A stretch of 64,000 bases of DNA from Candidatus Roslinia caecavium (GTDB taxonomy: Bacteria; Bacillota; Clostridia; Monoglobales; Monoglobaceae), in assembly GCA_904419955.1 (NCBI GenBank), contig CAJFTO010000006.1, positions 35,468 to 99,467 of the forward strand. Reading direction: 5' to 3'. The translations under genes and the position numbers were made by a program. Below are positions 35,767 through 44,734 of the stretch, in pieces. The notes under the pieces were generated by a model, which saw nothing but the letters and a program-made list of their open reading frames with translations, was not told the DNA's origin and did not search any database. The stretch's first letter is position 1. Each line of letters starts with the position of its first letter.

Positions 35767-38700
35767 ATGCAGAAAATAATTGTTATTTTTATAGCAATCA
35801 TTGCACAGATTTCTATTTTGACAGGGACAACAGCTTATGCAGAAGAAGGTTCTACTTATGCTTTAGAACCTATGTTGTCAGAGTCAAATTTTTCAGAAAA
35901 TGTGAATGACGGGCTTGTTTTATGGTATGATTTCTCAGATGTTTCATCCAATATTGTGAAGGATATATCTGATCACGGCAACAATGGTATGATTCCTGAA
36001 GGCGCAGGAGTAGTCCAAAAAGTCGGCAACGCTATATCCCTTGACGGAGTTTCACAATATGTGCAATTACCGGATGGGATAACAGATGGCATTGGTGATT
36101 TTACTATCTCTTTATGGATGAAAAATATTTCTCGAGCTACTGCGATTCATAACAAACCATTATTTGACTTTGGCGGTAAACTAGGGTATTTACCGCAGTC
36201 AAATAGTTCCGGCGGATATAGACAGGGTGTTAATATTGGAGGCATGGTTTACGGTACCGGCAATACTGCCGGTACCGGCGAAGCTGAAACAAGCGCCTGG
36301 AACCATCTTACAATAACTCAGCAAGATGGAAAAACGACACTATACATTAATGGTGTTGAAAATGTATCACAAAAAACCATTAAATTATCGCAATTAGGAA
36401 CCCTGATTAATAATTATATTGGGACAAATTCTAATAAAAATTCTTTCTTTAATACAGAAATTGATGAATTTAAATTATATAACCGAGCGCTATCTTCAGC
36501 GGAAGTTATAGAGAATGGTTTTGATGCTTTTGCTAGCGATAAAGAAAAGCTTGATTATGCTGTAAACGCAATAAATATTGACACTAGTGAAGCCTACAGA
36601 AAAGATATAGCTTTGCCTATTATTAACCATGACGAGTTTTCCATATCATGGACAAGTTCCGATGAGAGTATAATAACTAACGACGGTAAGATAACAAGAC
36701 CTGAAAGTGGAATTTCGTCGGCGATTATTACAGCTAATATAACAGTCGGTGGCGAATCGACGTCTAAGAGCTTTGAGATAGATGTTGATAACGTTTATTC
36801 TACGGACTATACTCTTAATATAACTGCAGAAAAAGGCGTAGACATATCCGACGGAATGATAGGATTATTCTTCGAAGATATAAATTATGCTGCAGATGGC
36901 GGATTGTATGCCGAAATGATAGAAAATCGTTCGTTTGAAGCTATGAAATCTTCTGCATGGAATAAAAAAGAGCCTGAACCAGATTATAAATGGTCTTTAT
37001 ATCCTGCAGACGGCGACGGAGCTGTGATGAAATATGAGAGCGAAGGAGGCATACATGAAAATAATCCTACATATCTCGTTTTTACCGGTGTAGACGGTCA
37101 ATTAGGATTTTCTAATCATGGTTATGATGGACTTAATATAAAAAGCGGTATGGCGTATAATGTGTCTTTTTGGGCAAAAACAGATGAATATTCAGGAGAC
37201 GTAAAGATATCGTTTGTTAAAGACGGAGAAGTAAATGGTGAAACAATGATAACAGAAGAGATTACGGACGAATGGAAAAAATATGAGGGAACAATCATTG
37301 CAGAGGAGGATGCAAGATACTCGGATTTTGCTGTTGAACTTACAGAGCCGGGAACGGTTAAGTTTGATATGATTTCATGTATTCCGGACGATGCTGTATA
37401 TGGCGTATTTCGCAGAGATCTTGCAGACATGATTAAAGATATTAATCCGGGATTTCTGCGTTTTCCGGGAGGATGTATAGTGGAAGGTTATGATCTTGAT
37501 AACAGATATCAATGGAAACTCAGCGTAGGAGGAGTCGAAACTAGAAAGCAGAACTGGACCAGATGGGCGACTCATGCGTCGTATGTAACTCCATACTATA
37601 ATCAGAGTTTAGGTATTGGTTTTTATGAATATTTTCTTCTTTGCGAATATATTGGAGCCAAACCTGTTCCGGTTGTAAACGTTGGCCTTGCGTGTCAATA
37701 TAATACTCATGAAGCAGTCGATATAGACAACGAAGAATTCCAACAATATATCCAAGACGCGCTTGATCTTATTGAATTTGCAAACAGTACTGATTTTGAA
37801 AATTCCGAATGGGCGCGACTGAGACGCGATATGGGACATCCGGAGCCATTTAATATGGAATTTTTGGGGATTGGCAACGAGCAGTGGGAAGAAGAATATA
37901 ACGGCGTAAATAACAAGTTTAAAGAAAGATACGCTCGCTTTGAGTCGGCAATACATGAAAAGTATCCTGAAATAAAACTTATAAACACAGCAAGCGCATT
38001 TATGAAGGACACATCGAACGAGGCGATATGGGAAGACGCATGGAATTGGATATATAATGAAACAAATCAAAATTCAAATTTCCAATATGCCGTTGACGAG
38101 CATTATTATATGACTCCCGATTGGTTTTATGAAAATGTAGATCTTTATGATACATATAACAGGAGCGTAAATGTATTCGCAGGCGAATATGCGGCAAGAC
38201 TACAGGCTGATTCAAAAGCTAATAATCCGGACGCTAACACGCTTAATACAGCGCTTGCAGAAGCGGCGTTTATGACTGGTTTTGAAAAGAACGCGGATAT
38301 AGTAAAAATGGCGTCTGCCGCTCCGTTGTTTGCAAGATTGAATTATACGCAGTGGTCGCCTGATCTTATTTGGTTTGATGATGATAAAGCGTATGGCTCT
38401 CCTAATTATTATGTACAAAAAATGTATGGTAACAATATGGGGGATTACACATTAAATTCAACATTTGAAGAAGAAAATGAAGAAATATATCAGAGCGTTT
38501 CATATGATGAAGATACCGACGATGTTATTATAAAACTTATAAATCGCAGTGATGAAGCAAGGGAAATTAAGATAAATATCGACCCTTCGTATAAAGTAAA
38601 AGAAACAGCAAAACTGACGAGTATGTCGGGAGACTATTCTCTTGCTGTAAATAGCATAGATAATACCGAAAATATTATACCTATTGACAGCGTTCTTTCA

Positions 38701-41700
38701 GGTATATCAAACGAATATGTGTATAATATGCCCGGTTATGCGTTTTCGATTATAAGGATTAATGTGGAGTCAATTACAAATACAGAATCGCGAAAAACTC
38801 CAGTTATTCTTTCCGGCGAAATATTTGGTTATACAAAGGCGCAAGACGCGCTTCCGGAGTATGCGTTTGACAATGATATAACGACCTTTTACGACGCCGC
38901 TCCTGCAAACGGGTATACCGGAATAAAACTTGACAGCCCAAAGAATATTTCAAAAATAGAATTTTATCCAAGAACAAGCCATAGTTCACATCCGGCAAGG
39001 ATACAAAATGGGATTTTTGAAGCTTCAAGCGATGGAGAAAACTGGGAAGTTCTATATACGGTACCGTCAGATGCTAACATTCTTATAGATTATAATGTTG
39101 TTGAAGAACTAAACAATAAGCTTAAAACGTACACATATTTACGCTATAGAAATCCTGTCAACTGGAATAGCATAGCTGAAATTCGGTTTTATACCGAAGA
39201 ATTTACGGCTCCATATGTGGCTCAAAATATAGAATGTGTTAGCGAAGTTCCTATTGAATCAAATAGTCTCGAAATGCCATATGTGCCCGAGGGATTTACG
39301 ATTTCAGTATATTCATCCGATAGCGACGTAATCAATACTGATGGCACAGTAACTCATAAAAACGAAAATCAATATGTAAACTTACGGTTTGCAGTGACCA
39401 ATGAATCGACTGGAGCGGTAAGCATAACAGACGAATTTACGATCGAAGTTGAAGCCGACCTTGATGAGAAAGGAAAAGTTGAAGCAGATTTGGAAGCGAT
39501 TACAATTGAGGACTCGGATAACTTAAATCACAGTTTGTTTTTGCCGATAAGCGGAGAATACGATTCGGAAATAACATGGGAAAGCAATAGTGAAGCTGTA
39601 ACTCTAACAAAAGAGTCGGATAAATGGACGTGCGTCATTACAAGGCCCGAGAGTGGAACAACAAAGGCAGTTCTTACGGCAATCGCGGTAAACGGCGACG
39701 CTATGCTGACCAAAGAATTTCCAATAACAATAGCGTCCAAGGCTCAAGAAACAGGATATCTGTTCGTCAGTCACGCCAAAGACGATGAGGCGGTTTACTT
39801 TTCATTAAGCCGAGACGGATATAAATTTAATAGAATTAATAATAACGAAGCCATAATAAGGAACACCGCGGCGAGTCTTGGGGTAAGGGATCCGTTTATT
39901 TTAAAAGGCGAAGACGGCTATTTTTACATCATAGGAACAGAGATGAAAGCTGTAAACGGTTGGAAGAACAAAAATTTTGTAACGTGGAAATCCGCAGATC
40001 TTATTACTTGGACGGATCAGACAATAATACCTGTAGTAGATCAGTACGATCTTACAACAGGCGCAGACGTAGCATGGGCCCCGGAGGCTATATACGACGA
40101 TGAAAAAGGAATGTATATGATATATTGGTCAAATGGGAAGCTGGACGGTCAGTATATGTGCGGTATATATACGCGCGATTTTAAAACTCTTGAAGGGGAG
40201 CCGTTTGTACTGTATAAGGATCAGTCTGGGAACAATAAACCTGTGATTGACGGTAACATTATAAAATCCGAAGATAAATATTATATGTTTGTTAAAGATG
40301 AGAACACAGGCGGCCTTTGCAGAGTTGAAAGCGATACGCTCAGCGGCGAGTATGGAAATCTTATTCCGATATTGCAAAATGGCGAACTCGGAGAAGGCAG
40401 AGAAGCCGCGGTCGAAGGCCCTAGTATTTATCAACTTATAGACGAACCGTCAAAATATGTAATGGTATATGATCACTTTCAAGTAAGCAATTACGGATTG
40501 GCAGAAACAACTGACTTTGAGAATTTTAGTGTTTTAACAGGAAACGAAAGCGTACAAATTAATTCTGAACATCAGGCTAGTCACGGCAACGTAATAAGAC
40601 TGGAGGAAGCTGATTTTCAAAGATTAAATAAAGCGTACGGGAAATATGAATTTGCTGCACGGCATATTCTTGGCGGTAAGTATGCTGATCCAGACATACA
40701 GGCGTTTGGAAATAAATTCTATATATTCCCCACGAGCGACGGATACGCTAACTGGGGTGGAACATATTTTAAGGCTTTTTCATCTACAGACATGGTGCAC
40801 TGGACAGATGAAGGAATAATACTTGATCTTAAGGATGTTGCTTGGGCGAATGAAAATGCATGGGCGCCGTGCATGGTGGAAAAAAATGGCAAGTATTACT
40901 TTTATTATACAGCAGAGAAAAAGATAGGCGTTGCGGTTTCAGATAGTCCGACAGGACCGTTCGCTGATTTGGGTGAACCGCTCGTAACAGACGAAGACAT
41001 TATCGGTATTGGCAGAGGTCAAATAATTGACCCATATGTACTAATTGACGATGACGGCAGAGCATATTTGTACTTTGGAAATCAAAACATGTTTGTTGTT
41101 GAGTTGGGCGAAGATATGACGTCTCTTAAAGGAGAGATTAAAAATATAACGCCAAGCGAAAATCCAACGGGATTTATTGCAGACCAATACATGGAAGGTA
41201 CATGTGTAACCAAGATAAATGGAAAATACTATTTTTCGTGGTCATGTAATGGAACAACTGATGAAAATTATCATGTAAAATACGGCGTTGCTGATTCTCC
41301 AATGGGAACTATCAAGAGAGTGAGCGATGGTAAGGAAAACAGCGGCGATCTTCTCTTGGAAAAAGATGACTCACAGGGTATCTTGGGGGCAGGTCATCAT
41401 TCGATTGTAAAAGTTCCGGGCAAAGATGAATACTATATTGCATACCATAGATTTTATATGCCGGGCGGAAATGGATATAACCGTGAAGTATGCGTGGATA
41501 AGCTTATTGTGAATGAAGACGGCTCGCTTGAACAGGTAATACCAACCACTGCCGGAATACTCAATAAGGTTACGTATAACGGACTTGATCGAGTTTTTGT
41601 AACGCCGACGGTTTACGAGGCTAATCGAATAGAACTAAAAATAGAAAATTTAAATGATACTAGTTTAAACGGTACAATTTATGTTGCACAATATAAAGAC

Positions 41701-41856
41701 GGCGTTCTTGTGGACTTATATAGTACAGAAGCAGTCGTAAACAGAGGAGGAGCTAATTATATAGGATTGGATATGGCTATCGAACCCCAAAATGAGGTGA
41801 AGGTATATCTTTGGAACGATTTACAGCAACCAATGATGGAGGTCTTGAGCTTTTAG
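35767..41856 (+). CDS. Tri-catalytic secreted arabinan/arabinoxylan-degrading enzyme (GH51-GH43-GH43)
   Basis: A 2029-residue secreted enzyme, signal peptide 1 to about 25. Domains in order: LamG-type lectin fold (about 50-252); bacterial Ig-like (258-343); GH51 alpha-L-arabinofuranosidase (about 354-1001) with a CBM4-like insertion (about 410-545), acid/base E705 in GIGNEQW and nucleophile E807 in FAGEYAA; F5/8C-type CBM (about 1010-1150); two further Ig-like domains (1150-1327); GH43 no. 1 (about 1329-1615; base D1375 in VRDP, acid probably E1550 in VEGPS); GH43 no. 2 (about 1632-1945; base D1641 in YADPD, acid probably E1810, GAGHHS metal-site motif); and a C-terminal beta module shared with the upstream protein. 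All three active sites look intact. The run GGGGG precedes the ATG, 22 bases after the upstream gene, so the pair is one operon. Confidence 0.88.
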   Translation: MQKIIVIFIAIIAQISILTGTTAYAEEGSTYALEPMLSESNFSENVNDGLVLWYDFSDVSSNIVKDISDHGNNGMIPEGAGVVQKVGNAISLDGVSQYVQLPDGITDGIGDFTISLWMKNISRATAIHNKPLFDFGGKLGYLPQSNSSGGYRQGVNIGGMVYGTGNTAGTGEAETSAWNHLTITQQDGKTTLYINGVENVSQKTIKLSQLGTLINNYIGTNSNKNSFFNTEIDEFKLYNRALSSAEVIENGFDAFASDKEKLDYAVNAINIDTSEAYRKDIALPIINHDEFSISWTSSDESIITNDGKITRPESGISSAIITANITVGGESTSKSFEIDVDNVYSTDYTLNITAEKGVDISDGMIGLFFEDINYAADGGLYAEMIENRSFEAMKSSAWNKKEPEPDYKWSLYPADGDGAVMKYESEGGIHENNPTYLVFTGVDGQLGFSNHGYDGLNIKSGMAYNVSFWAKTDEYSGDVKISFVKDGEVNGETMITEEITDEWKKYEGTIIAEEDARYSDFAVELTEPGTVKFDMISCIPDDAVYGVFRRDLADMIKDINPGFLRFPGGCIVEGYDLDNRYQWKLSVGGVETRKQNWTRWATHASYVTPYYNQSLGIGFYEYFLLCEYIGAKPVPVVNVGLACQYNTHEAVDIDNEEFQQYIQDALDLIEFANSTDFENSEWARLRRDMGHPEPFNMEFLGIGNEQWEEEYNGVNNKFKERYARFESAIHEKYPEIKLINTASAFMKDTSNEAIWEDAWNWIYNETNQNSNFQYAVDEHYYMTPDWFYENVDLYDTYNRSVNVFAGEYAARLQADSKANNPDANTLNTALAEAAFMTGFEKNADIVKMASAAPLFARLNYTQWSPDLIWFDDDKAYGSPNYYVQKMYGNNMGDYTLNSTFEEENEEIYQSVSYDEDTDDVIIKLINRSDEAREIKINIDPSYKVKETAKLTSMSGDYSLAVNSIDNTENIIPIDSVLSGISNEYVYNMPGYAFSIIRINVESITNTESRKTPVILSGEIFGYTKAQDALPEYAFDNDITTFYDAAPANGYTGIKLDSPKNISKIEFYPRTSHSSHPARIQNGIFEASSDGENWEVLYTVPSDANILIDYNVVEELNNKLKTYTYLRYRNPVNWNSIAEIRFYTEEFTAPYVAQNIECVSEVPIESNSLEMPYVPEGFTISVYSSDSDVINTDGTVTHKNENQYVNLRFAVTNESTGAVSITDEFTIEVEADLDEKGKVEADLEAITIEDSDNLNHSLFLPISGEYDSEITWESNSEAVTLTKESDKWTCVITRPESGTTKAVLTAIAVNGDAMLTKEFPITIASKAQETGYLFVSHAKDDEAVYFSLSRDGYKFNRINNNEAIIRNTAASLGVRDPFILKGEDGYFYIIGTEMKAVNGWKNKNFVTWKSADLITWTDQTIIPVVDQYDLTTGADVAWAPEAIYDDEKGMYMIYWSNGKLDGQYMCGIYTRDFKTLEGEPFVLYKDQSGNNKPVIDGNIIKSEDKYYMFVKDENTGGLCRVESDTLSGEYGNLIPILQNGELGEGREAAVEGPSIYQLIDEPSKYVMVYDHFQVSNYGLAETTDFENFSVLTGNESVQINSEHQASHGNVIRLEEADFQRLNKAYGKYEFAARHILGGKYADPDIQAFGNKFYIFPTSDGYANWGGTYFKAFSSTDMVHWTDEGIILDLKDVAWANENAWAPCMVEKNGKYYFYYTAEKKIGVAVSDSPTGPFADLGEPLVTDEDIIGIGRGQIIDPYVLIDDDGRAYLYFGNQNMFVVELGEDMTSLKGEIKNITPSENPTGFIADQYMEGTCVTKINGKYYFSWSCNGTTDENYHVKYGVADSPMGTIKRVSDGKENSGDLLLEKDDSQGILGAGHHSIVKVPGKDEYYIAYHRFYMPGGNGYNREVCVDKLIVNEDGSLEQVIPTTAGILNKVTYNGLDRVFVTPTVYEANRIELKIENLNDTSLNGTIYVAQYKDGVLVDLYSTEAVVNRGGANYIGLDMAIEPQNEVKVYLWNDLQQPMMEVLSF

Positions 41857-41899
41857 AATAACAGATTTAACTATATACGGAAATAAAAAAATTTTAAAT

Positions 41900-41931
41900 C
41901 CTCGCATAAAGTTTTAAAGCTTTATGCGAGG
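41900..41931. terminator. Bidirectional terminator between the enzyme gene and the recombinase
   Basis: A perfect 12-bp stem CCTCGCATAAAG (41900-41911) / CTTTATGCGAGG (41920-41931) with an 8-base loop. On the minus strand it runs into ATTTAAAATTTTTTTATTT, so it terminates the recombinase transcript best. Confidence 0.8.
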
Positions 41932-42033
41932 CAAGTTGATATTTTAAAAATATTAATATGCGTATTTTCGGTAATATATTCCTACTTAAATTTGTTTTGA
42001 TCATTATATTTACATAAAACTATAATTTAATTA

Positions 42034-43023
42034 TCAATCTTCATTATCTTCGCTATGTATCTTAACGTTTGCAAGCGGATTTTTATCTACGGCCTGTCTA
42101 AGTCTTTCGCTGTCGACATGCGTATATATTTCGGTCGTACTGAGCTGCTTGTGACCGAGAATTTCCTGCAGATCCCTTATATCCACGCCTGATTGATGCA
42201 TCAACGTCGCCGCCGTGTGTCTTAGCTTATGAGTCGTATATTTATGCGGGTCAAGTCCTATTTTTTTTACGGTATTTTCAACCACGCGCTGTACTGATCT
42301 GGTCGAGATCCGGTTATTTCTTTCTGATAAAAACAAGGCGTTTTTATTGAAAGCCGAGGGATTCTGCCGGTTCCTGACAGGAATATATTGCTTGATAGCG
42401 TCTATACAAGCCTCGTTTAAATAGATGGTCCTTTCTTTATCGCCTTTTCCGGTAACTACCAAGGTATTGTCCTGAATATCGGTCAAATCTATCGATACCA
42501 ACTCGGAAAGGCGAAGCCCGCAGTTGAGAAACAGCGTTAAAATACAATAGTCGCGTTCCGGATTTCTGCTGTCCTGGACGGCTTCCAACAGTTTAAGACT
42601 GTTTTCGAGCGTGAAATAATGCGGCAGTCTTTTAGGGATCTTTATCGAATCTAAGTCTGCGGTCGGGTTCTCGTCAAGCAGTTTTTTCTTGTTGCATAGA
42701 TATTTAAAATACGACCTCAGTGCAGAAATTTTTCGAGCTCTGGTTATATTGGAATTATTTTTATCGCGGTTTAAAAAGTTGACGTACTCGTATACGACGT
42801 CTAAATCGACTTTTTTCAGCAAATCTATATCGACGCCCGAAATATCTATCGATTCAAACTCGACGCCCTCGTCAATACTATTAAAATGCATCACCAAGAA
42901 TCTGTAAAAGGTCCTCAGATCGTAAAAGTATTCGTTAGCGGTATTTAATGATTTGCCCTGAATACTCTCTATGTATATCAGAAACGACTTTAGCGGCTCA
43001 GGCGCGTTATTTAAATTGTTCAT
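42034..43023 (-). CDS. Tyrosine recombinase (XerC/XerD-like)
   Basis: A 329-residue site-specific recombinase. The N-terminal SAM-like core-binding domain spans about 8-115, and the catalytic domain has the Arg of GLRLSELV, HKLRHTAATLM, LGHKQLSTTEIYTH and the final catalytic Tyr. This is the chromosomal XerC/D pattern rather than that of a phage integrase. CGGAGAG precedes the ATG at 43023. The in-frame ATG at 43098 lies inside the palindrome at the predicted transcription start and has no ribosome site. It has its own promoter and is not part of the neighbouring operon. The family's Xer role is dimer resolution; an element-borne role cannot be excluded. Confidence 0.88.
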   Translation of the reverse strand: MNNLNNAPEPLKSFLIYIESIQGKSLNTANEYFYDLRTFYRFLVMHFNSIDEGVEFESIDISGVDIDLLKKVDLDVVYEYVNFLNRDKNNSNITRARKISALRSYFKYLCNKKKLLDENPTADLDSIKIPKRLPHYFTLENSLKLLEAVQDSRNPERDYCILTLFLNCGLRLSELVSIDLTDIQDNTLVVTGKGDKERTIYLNEACIDAIKQYIPVRNRQNPSAFNKNALFLSERNNRISTRSVQRVVENTVKKIGLDPHKYTTHKLRHTAATLMHQSGVDIRDLQEILGHKQLSTTEIYTHVDSERLRQAVDKNPLANVKIHSEDNED

Positions 43024-43068
43024 ATAAAAACTCTCCGATTCTTTGTTATTTGAAAAAACCCCTCTACT

Positions 43069-43100
43069 ACATGTCACAAAATTTATATTTTGTGACATGT
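43069..43100 (-). promoter_or_regulatory. Perfect 14-bp palindrome at the recombinase transcription start
   Basis: ACATGTCACAAAAT (43069-43082), TTAT, ATTTTGTGACATGT (43087-43100): two perfect 14-base arms. The predicted -10 lies at 43111-43106, so the palindrome covers about +1 to +31. It could be a repressor operator or a 5'-terminal mRNA hairpin that protects the message. Confidence 0.7.
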
Positions 43101-43105
43101 TTTAT

Positions 43106-43134
43106 ATTATACTCTATTTCTCTGTTTTTTGCAA
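43106..43134 (-). promoter_or_regulatory. Predicted promoter of the tyrosine recombinase
   Basis: On the minus strand, TTGCAA (43134-43129), 17 bases, TATAAT (43111-43106). The start site would fall at the edge of the palindrome. Confidence 0.65.
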
Positions 43135-43192
43135 TAGCTTTCCAATTTACTTTTCTGTTACAATATTCTTTGGATTATTGTATATAAAAACA

Positions 43193-43244
43193 CAATACCG
43201 CCAATGACCGCTGACCGCTTGCGGGGCTTTCAAAGGCGATATTG
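43193..43244 (-). terminator. Terminator of the DUF6873-YtxC unit
   Basis: A 10-bp stem GGCGATATTG (43235-43244) / CAATACCGCC (43193-43202) with one wobble. Read on the minus strand it is followed by TGTTTTTATATA. The 32-base loop holds an inner CCGC-TT-GCGG hairpin. Confidence 0.6.
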
Positions 43245-43249
43245 CAGTA

Positions 43250-43696
43250 TTAATCGTCGCCGGGGTCGTCCTCATACAGAGAATTTAGTATATCGATGAT
43301 CTCATTATATTCTCTGAGAGCTATATAATCGTATCCGCAGAGCTTTACAAGCTCTTGGATCTCAAAATCGTATTCTTTGAGTCGAAATCTGACAAACCCG
43401 TCTATATTCATATTATTTTCTGTTTCAAAAAATGAATTAATTTTTTCTTTTATATACCTTATATGCTCGTCGTAAAATTCTTCGTATAAGATATTATTGA
43501 CAGTGTTGAATAACTTTTCCTGCTCCGCAGCGCTGAGCGTTTCAAATTTTTTATCAATATGCTTTTTTATGATCTGGGGCTGATATCTGTATATAAGCCA
43601 ATCCGCCATTATCTCGTCTTTACTTCTATGGTTTAAATCAAGAGCCGATTTGAGCTCGGTTAAATCCTCCTCGCTGCTGACCTTGACAATATTCAT
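43250..43696 (-). CDS. YtxC-like sporulation protein
   Basis: A 148-residue soluble protein. The segment NNMNIDGFVRFRLKEYDFEIQELV followed by an EYNEIIDILNSLY tail matches the conserved core of the putative sporulation protein YtxC. It is shorter than the roughly 280-300 residues common in Bacillus, lacking most of the N-terminal half. The molecular role of YtxC is not known. AGGAGTGGAG precedes the ATG. It follows the DUF6873-type gene by 17 bases in one transcript closed by the terminator at 43193-43244. Confidence 0.65.
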   Translation of the reverse strand: MNIVKVSSEEDLTELKSALDLNHRSKDEIMADWLIYRYQPQIIKKHIDKKFETLSAAEQEKLFNTVNNILYEEFYDEHIRYIKEKINSFFETENNMNIDGFVRFRLKEYDFEIQELVKLCGYDYIALREYNEIIDILNSLYEDDPGDD

Positions 43697-43713
43697 ATAT
43701 CTCCACTCCTAAA

Positions 43714-44424
43714 CTAAAAATCTGTATTAATTATACTTCCCCAATCGCTCAGATTTTTATCAGAAGAATTTAAATATTTAATTTTATTTTCTTTCAGAAA
43801 TTGTAATATATCCCCGCTCTGAGGGTGATTATTTAAATTTCCAAAAAATACCAAACTATCATTTATTGTTCCGCTTGCGCCACCTATAAATCCGTTGGGA
43901 AAGTTTTTCAGTTCTACTCCGCCGGAACTGAGCTTTAATACGTTTAAATCGGTATTGCAAACGCTTTTATATATACCGTTATCCTCCGTTATCACGCTGT
44001 TTAATCCGGCAATACATACGTTGCATTTTGCGTAGCCCTGATTTACATGAATTATTTCATAATTCATCTTTTTATAATAGCTCAGTATTTTGGGCTCGGT
44101 ATATTTTGAATTGCATATAACGTACCTGCCGACTCTTGCTACATTATATGCGACGTTTCCCGGATAGGTGAACGTCAGCGGTCTGCTTCCGGTTATGAGC
44201 TTAATATTGCAGTTTAGGTTAGCAAATTCGTTACTGTAATAATCGTAAAAACGCGGGTCGGTTATTGCAAGACCGGGGCTTAAGATATGTATCTGTATAT
44301 CCGGATGTGTATTGACCGGCTCGTATATAAAATCGTTCGGGCAAGAAAATATGATTTCTGTATTCAAGCCCCTAAGAAAATTCAATATTGCCGCGTCTAT
44401 ATTTCTATCAACAATTATCGGCAC
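43714..44424 (-). CDS. DUF6873-type GME-fold (guanidino-modifying-enzyme-like) protein
   Basis: A 236-residue protein resembling clostridial DUF6873 proteins, distant members of the GME/pentein fold that includes dimethylarginine hydrolases and amidinotransferases. The five-fold repeated strand pattern is suggested by VNTHPDIQIHILSPGLAI, NVARVGRYVICNSKYTEP, HVNQGYAKCNVCIAGLNSVITEDNGI and INDSLVFFGNL. Whether it keeps a catalytic Cys (the CNVC stretch or CN of VCN) is uncertain. It starts with GTG after GTGGTGATCTT. It is co-transcribed with the YtxC-like gene, so a sporulation-stage role is possible but unproven. Confidence 0.6.
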   Translation of the reverse strand: MPIIVDRNIDAAILNFLRGLNTEIIFSCPNDFIYEPVNTHPDIQIHILSPGLAITDPRFYDYYSNEFANLNCNIKLITGSRPLTFTYPGNVAYNVARVGRYVICNSKYTEPKILSYYKKMNYEIIHVNQGYAKCNVCIAGLNSVITEDNGIYKSVCNTDLNVLKLSSGGVELKNFPNGFIGGASGTINDSLVFFGNLNNHPQSGDILQFLKENKIKYLNSSDKNLSDWGSIINTDF

Positions 44425-44581
44425 AAGATCACCACTTTTACATAATATAAAAATACGAGTATATTTTCATATGCTCTTTATATAGATTAGCCGGTCCAGA
44501 GTGGATTTATCAGAAGAAATTTACTCCGACCGGCTCGAATATATTTATAACAATCAACACAGACTAACCTCGGTGATGAAA

Positions 44582-44734
44582 ATGTCAAATATAAATTGCT
44601 CAGAAAGCGGCTGCGTTTACCAAGTAGACGGAAAATGCAGCCTCAATCAAATCAAAAACGCCAGAGTTTCCGACAATCCGAACTGCATATATTTTACTCC
44701 CGCCGATTTAAAAAATCCAGAACAAAATCGGTAA
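44582..44734 (+). CDS. Small DUF1540-like four-cysteine protein
   Basis: A 50-residue protein with cysteines spaced as in DUF1540 zinc-binding-like peptides: INCSESGCVYQVDGKCSL, then NPNCIYF. The function is unknown; such peptides are common in sporulating Clostridia. ATG 44582 is preferred because CGGTGATGAA lies just upstream; ATG 44576 and GTG 44501 are in-frame alternatives. Its last 41 bases overlap the 3' end of the convergent amidohydrolase gene. Confidence 0.65.
   Translation: MSNINCSESGCVYQVDGKCSLNQIKNARVSDNPNCIYFTPADLKNPEQNR

Noticed and set aside
43069..43100. dif-like Xer recombination site
   Set aside because: The arms are 14 bases with a 4-base spacer, unlike the 11-6-11 layout of dif, and the sequence does not resemble a Firmicutes dif core. 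An operator or mRNA hairpin fits the promoter position better.
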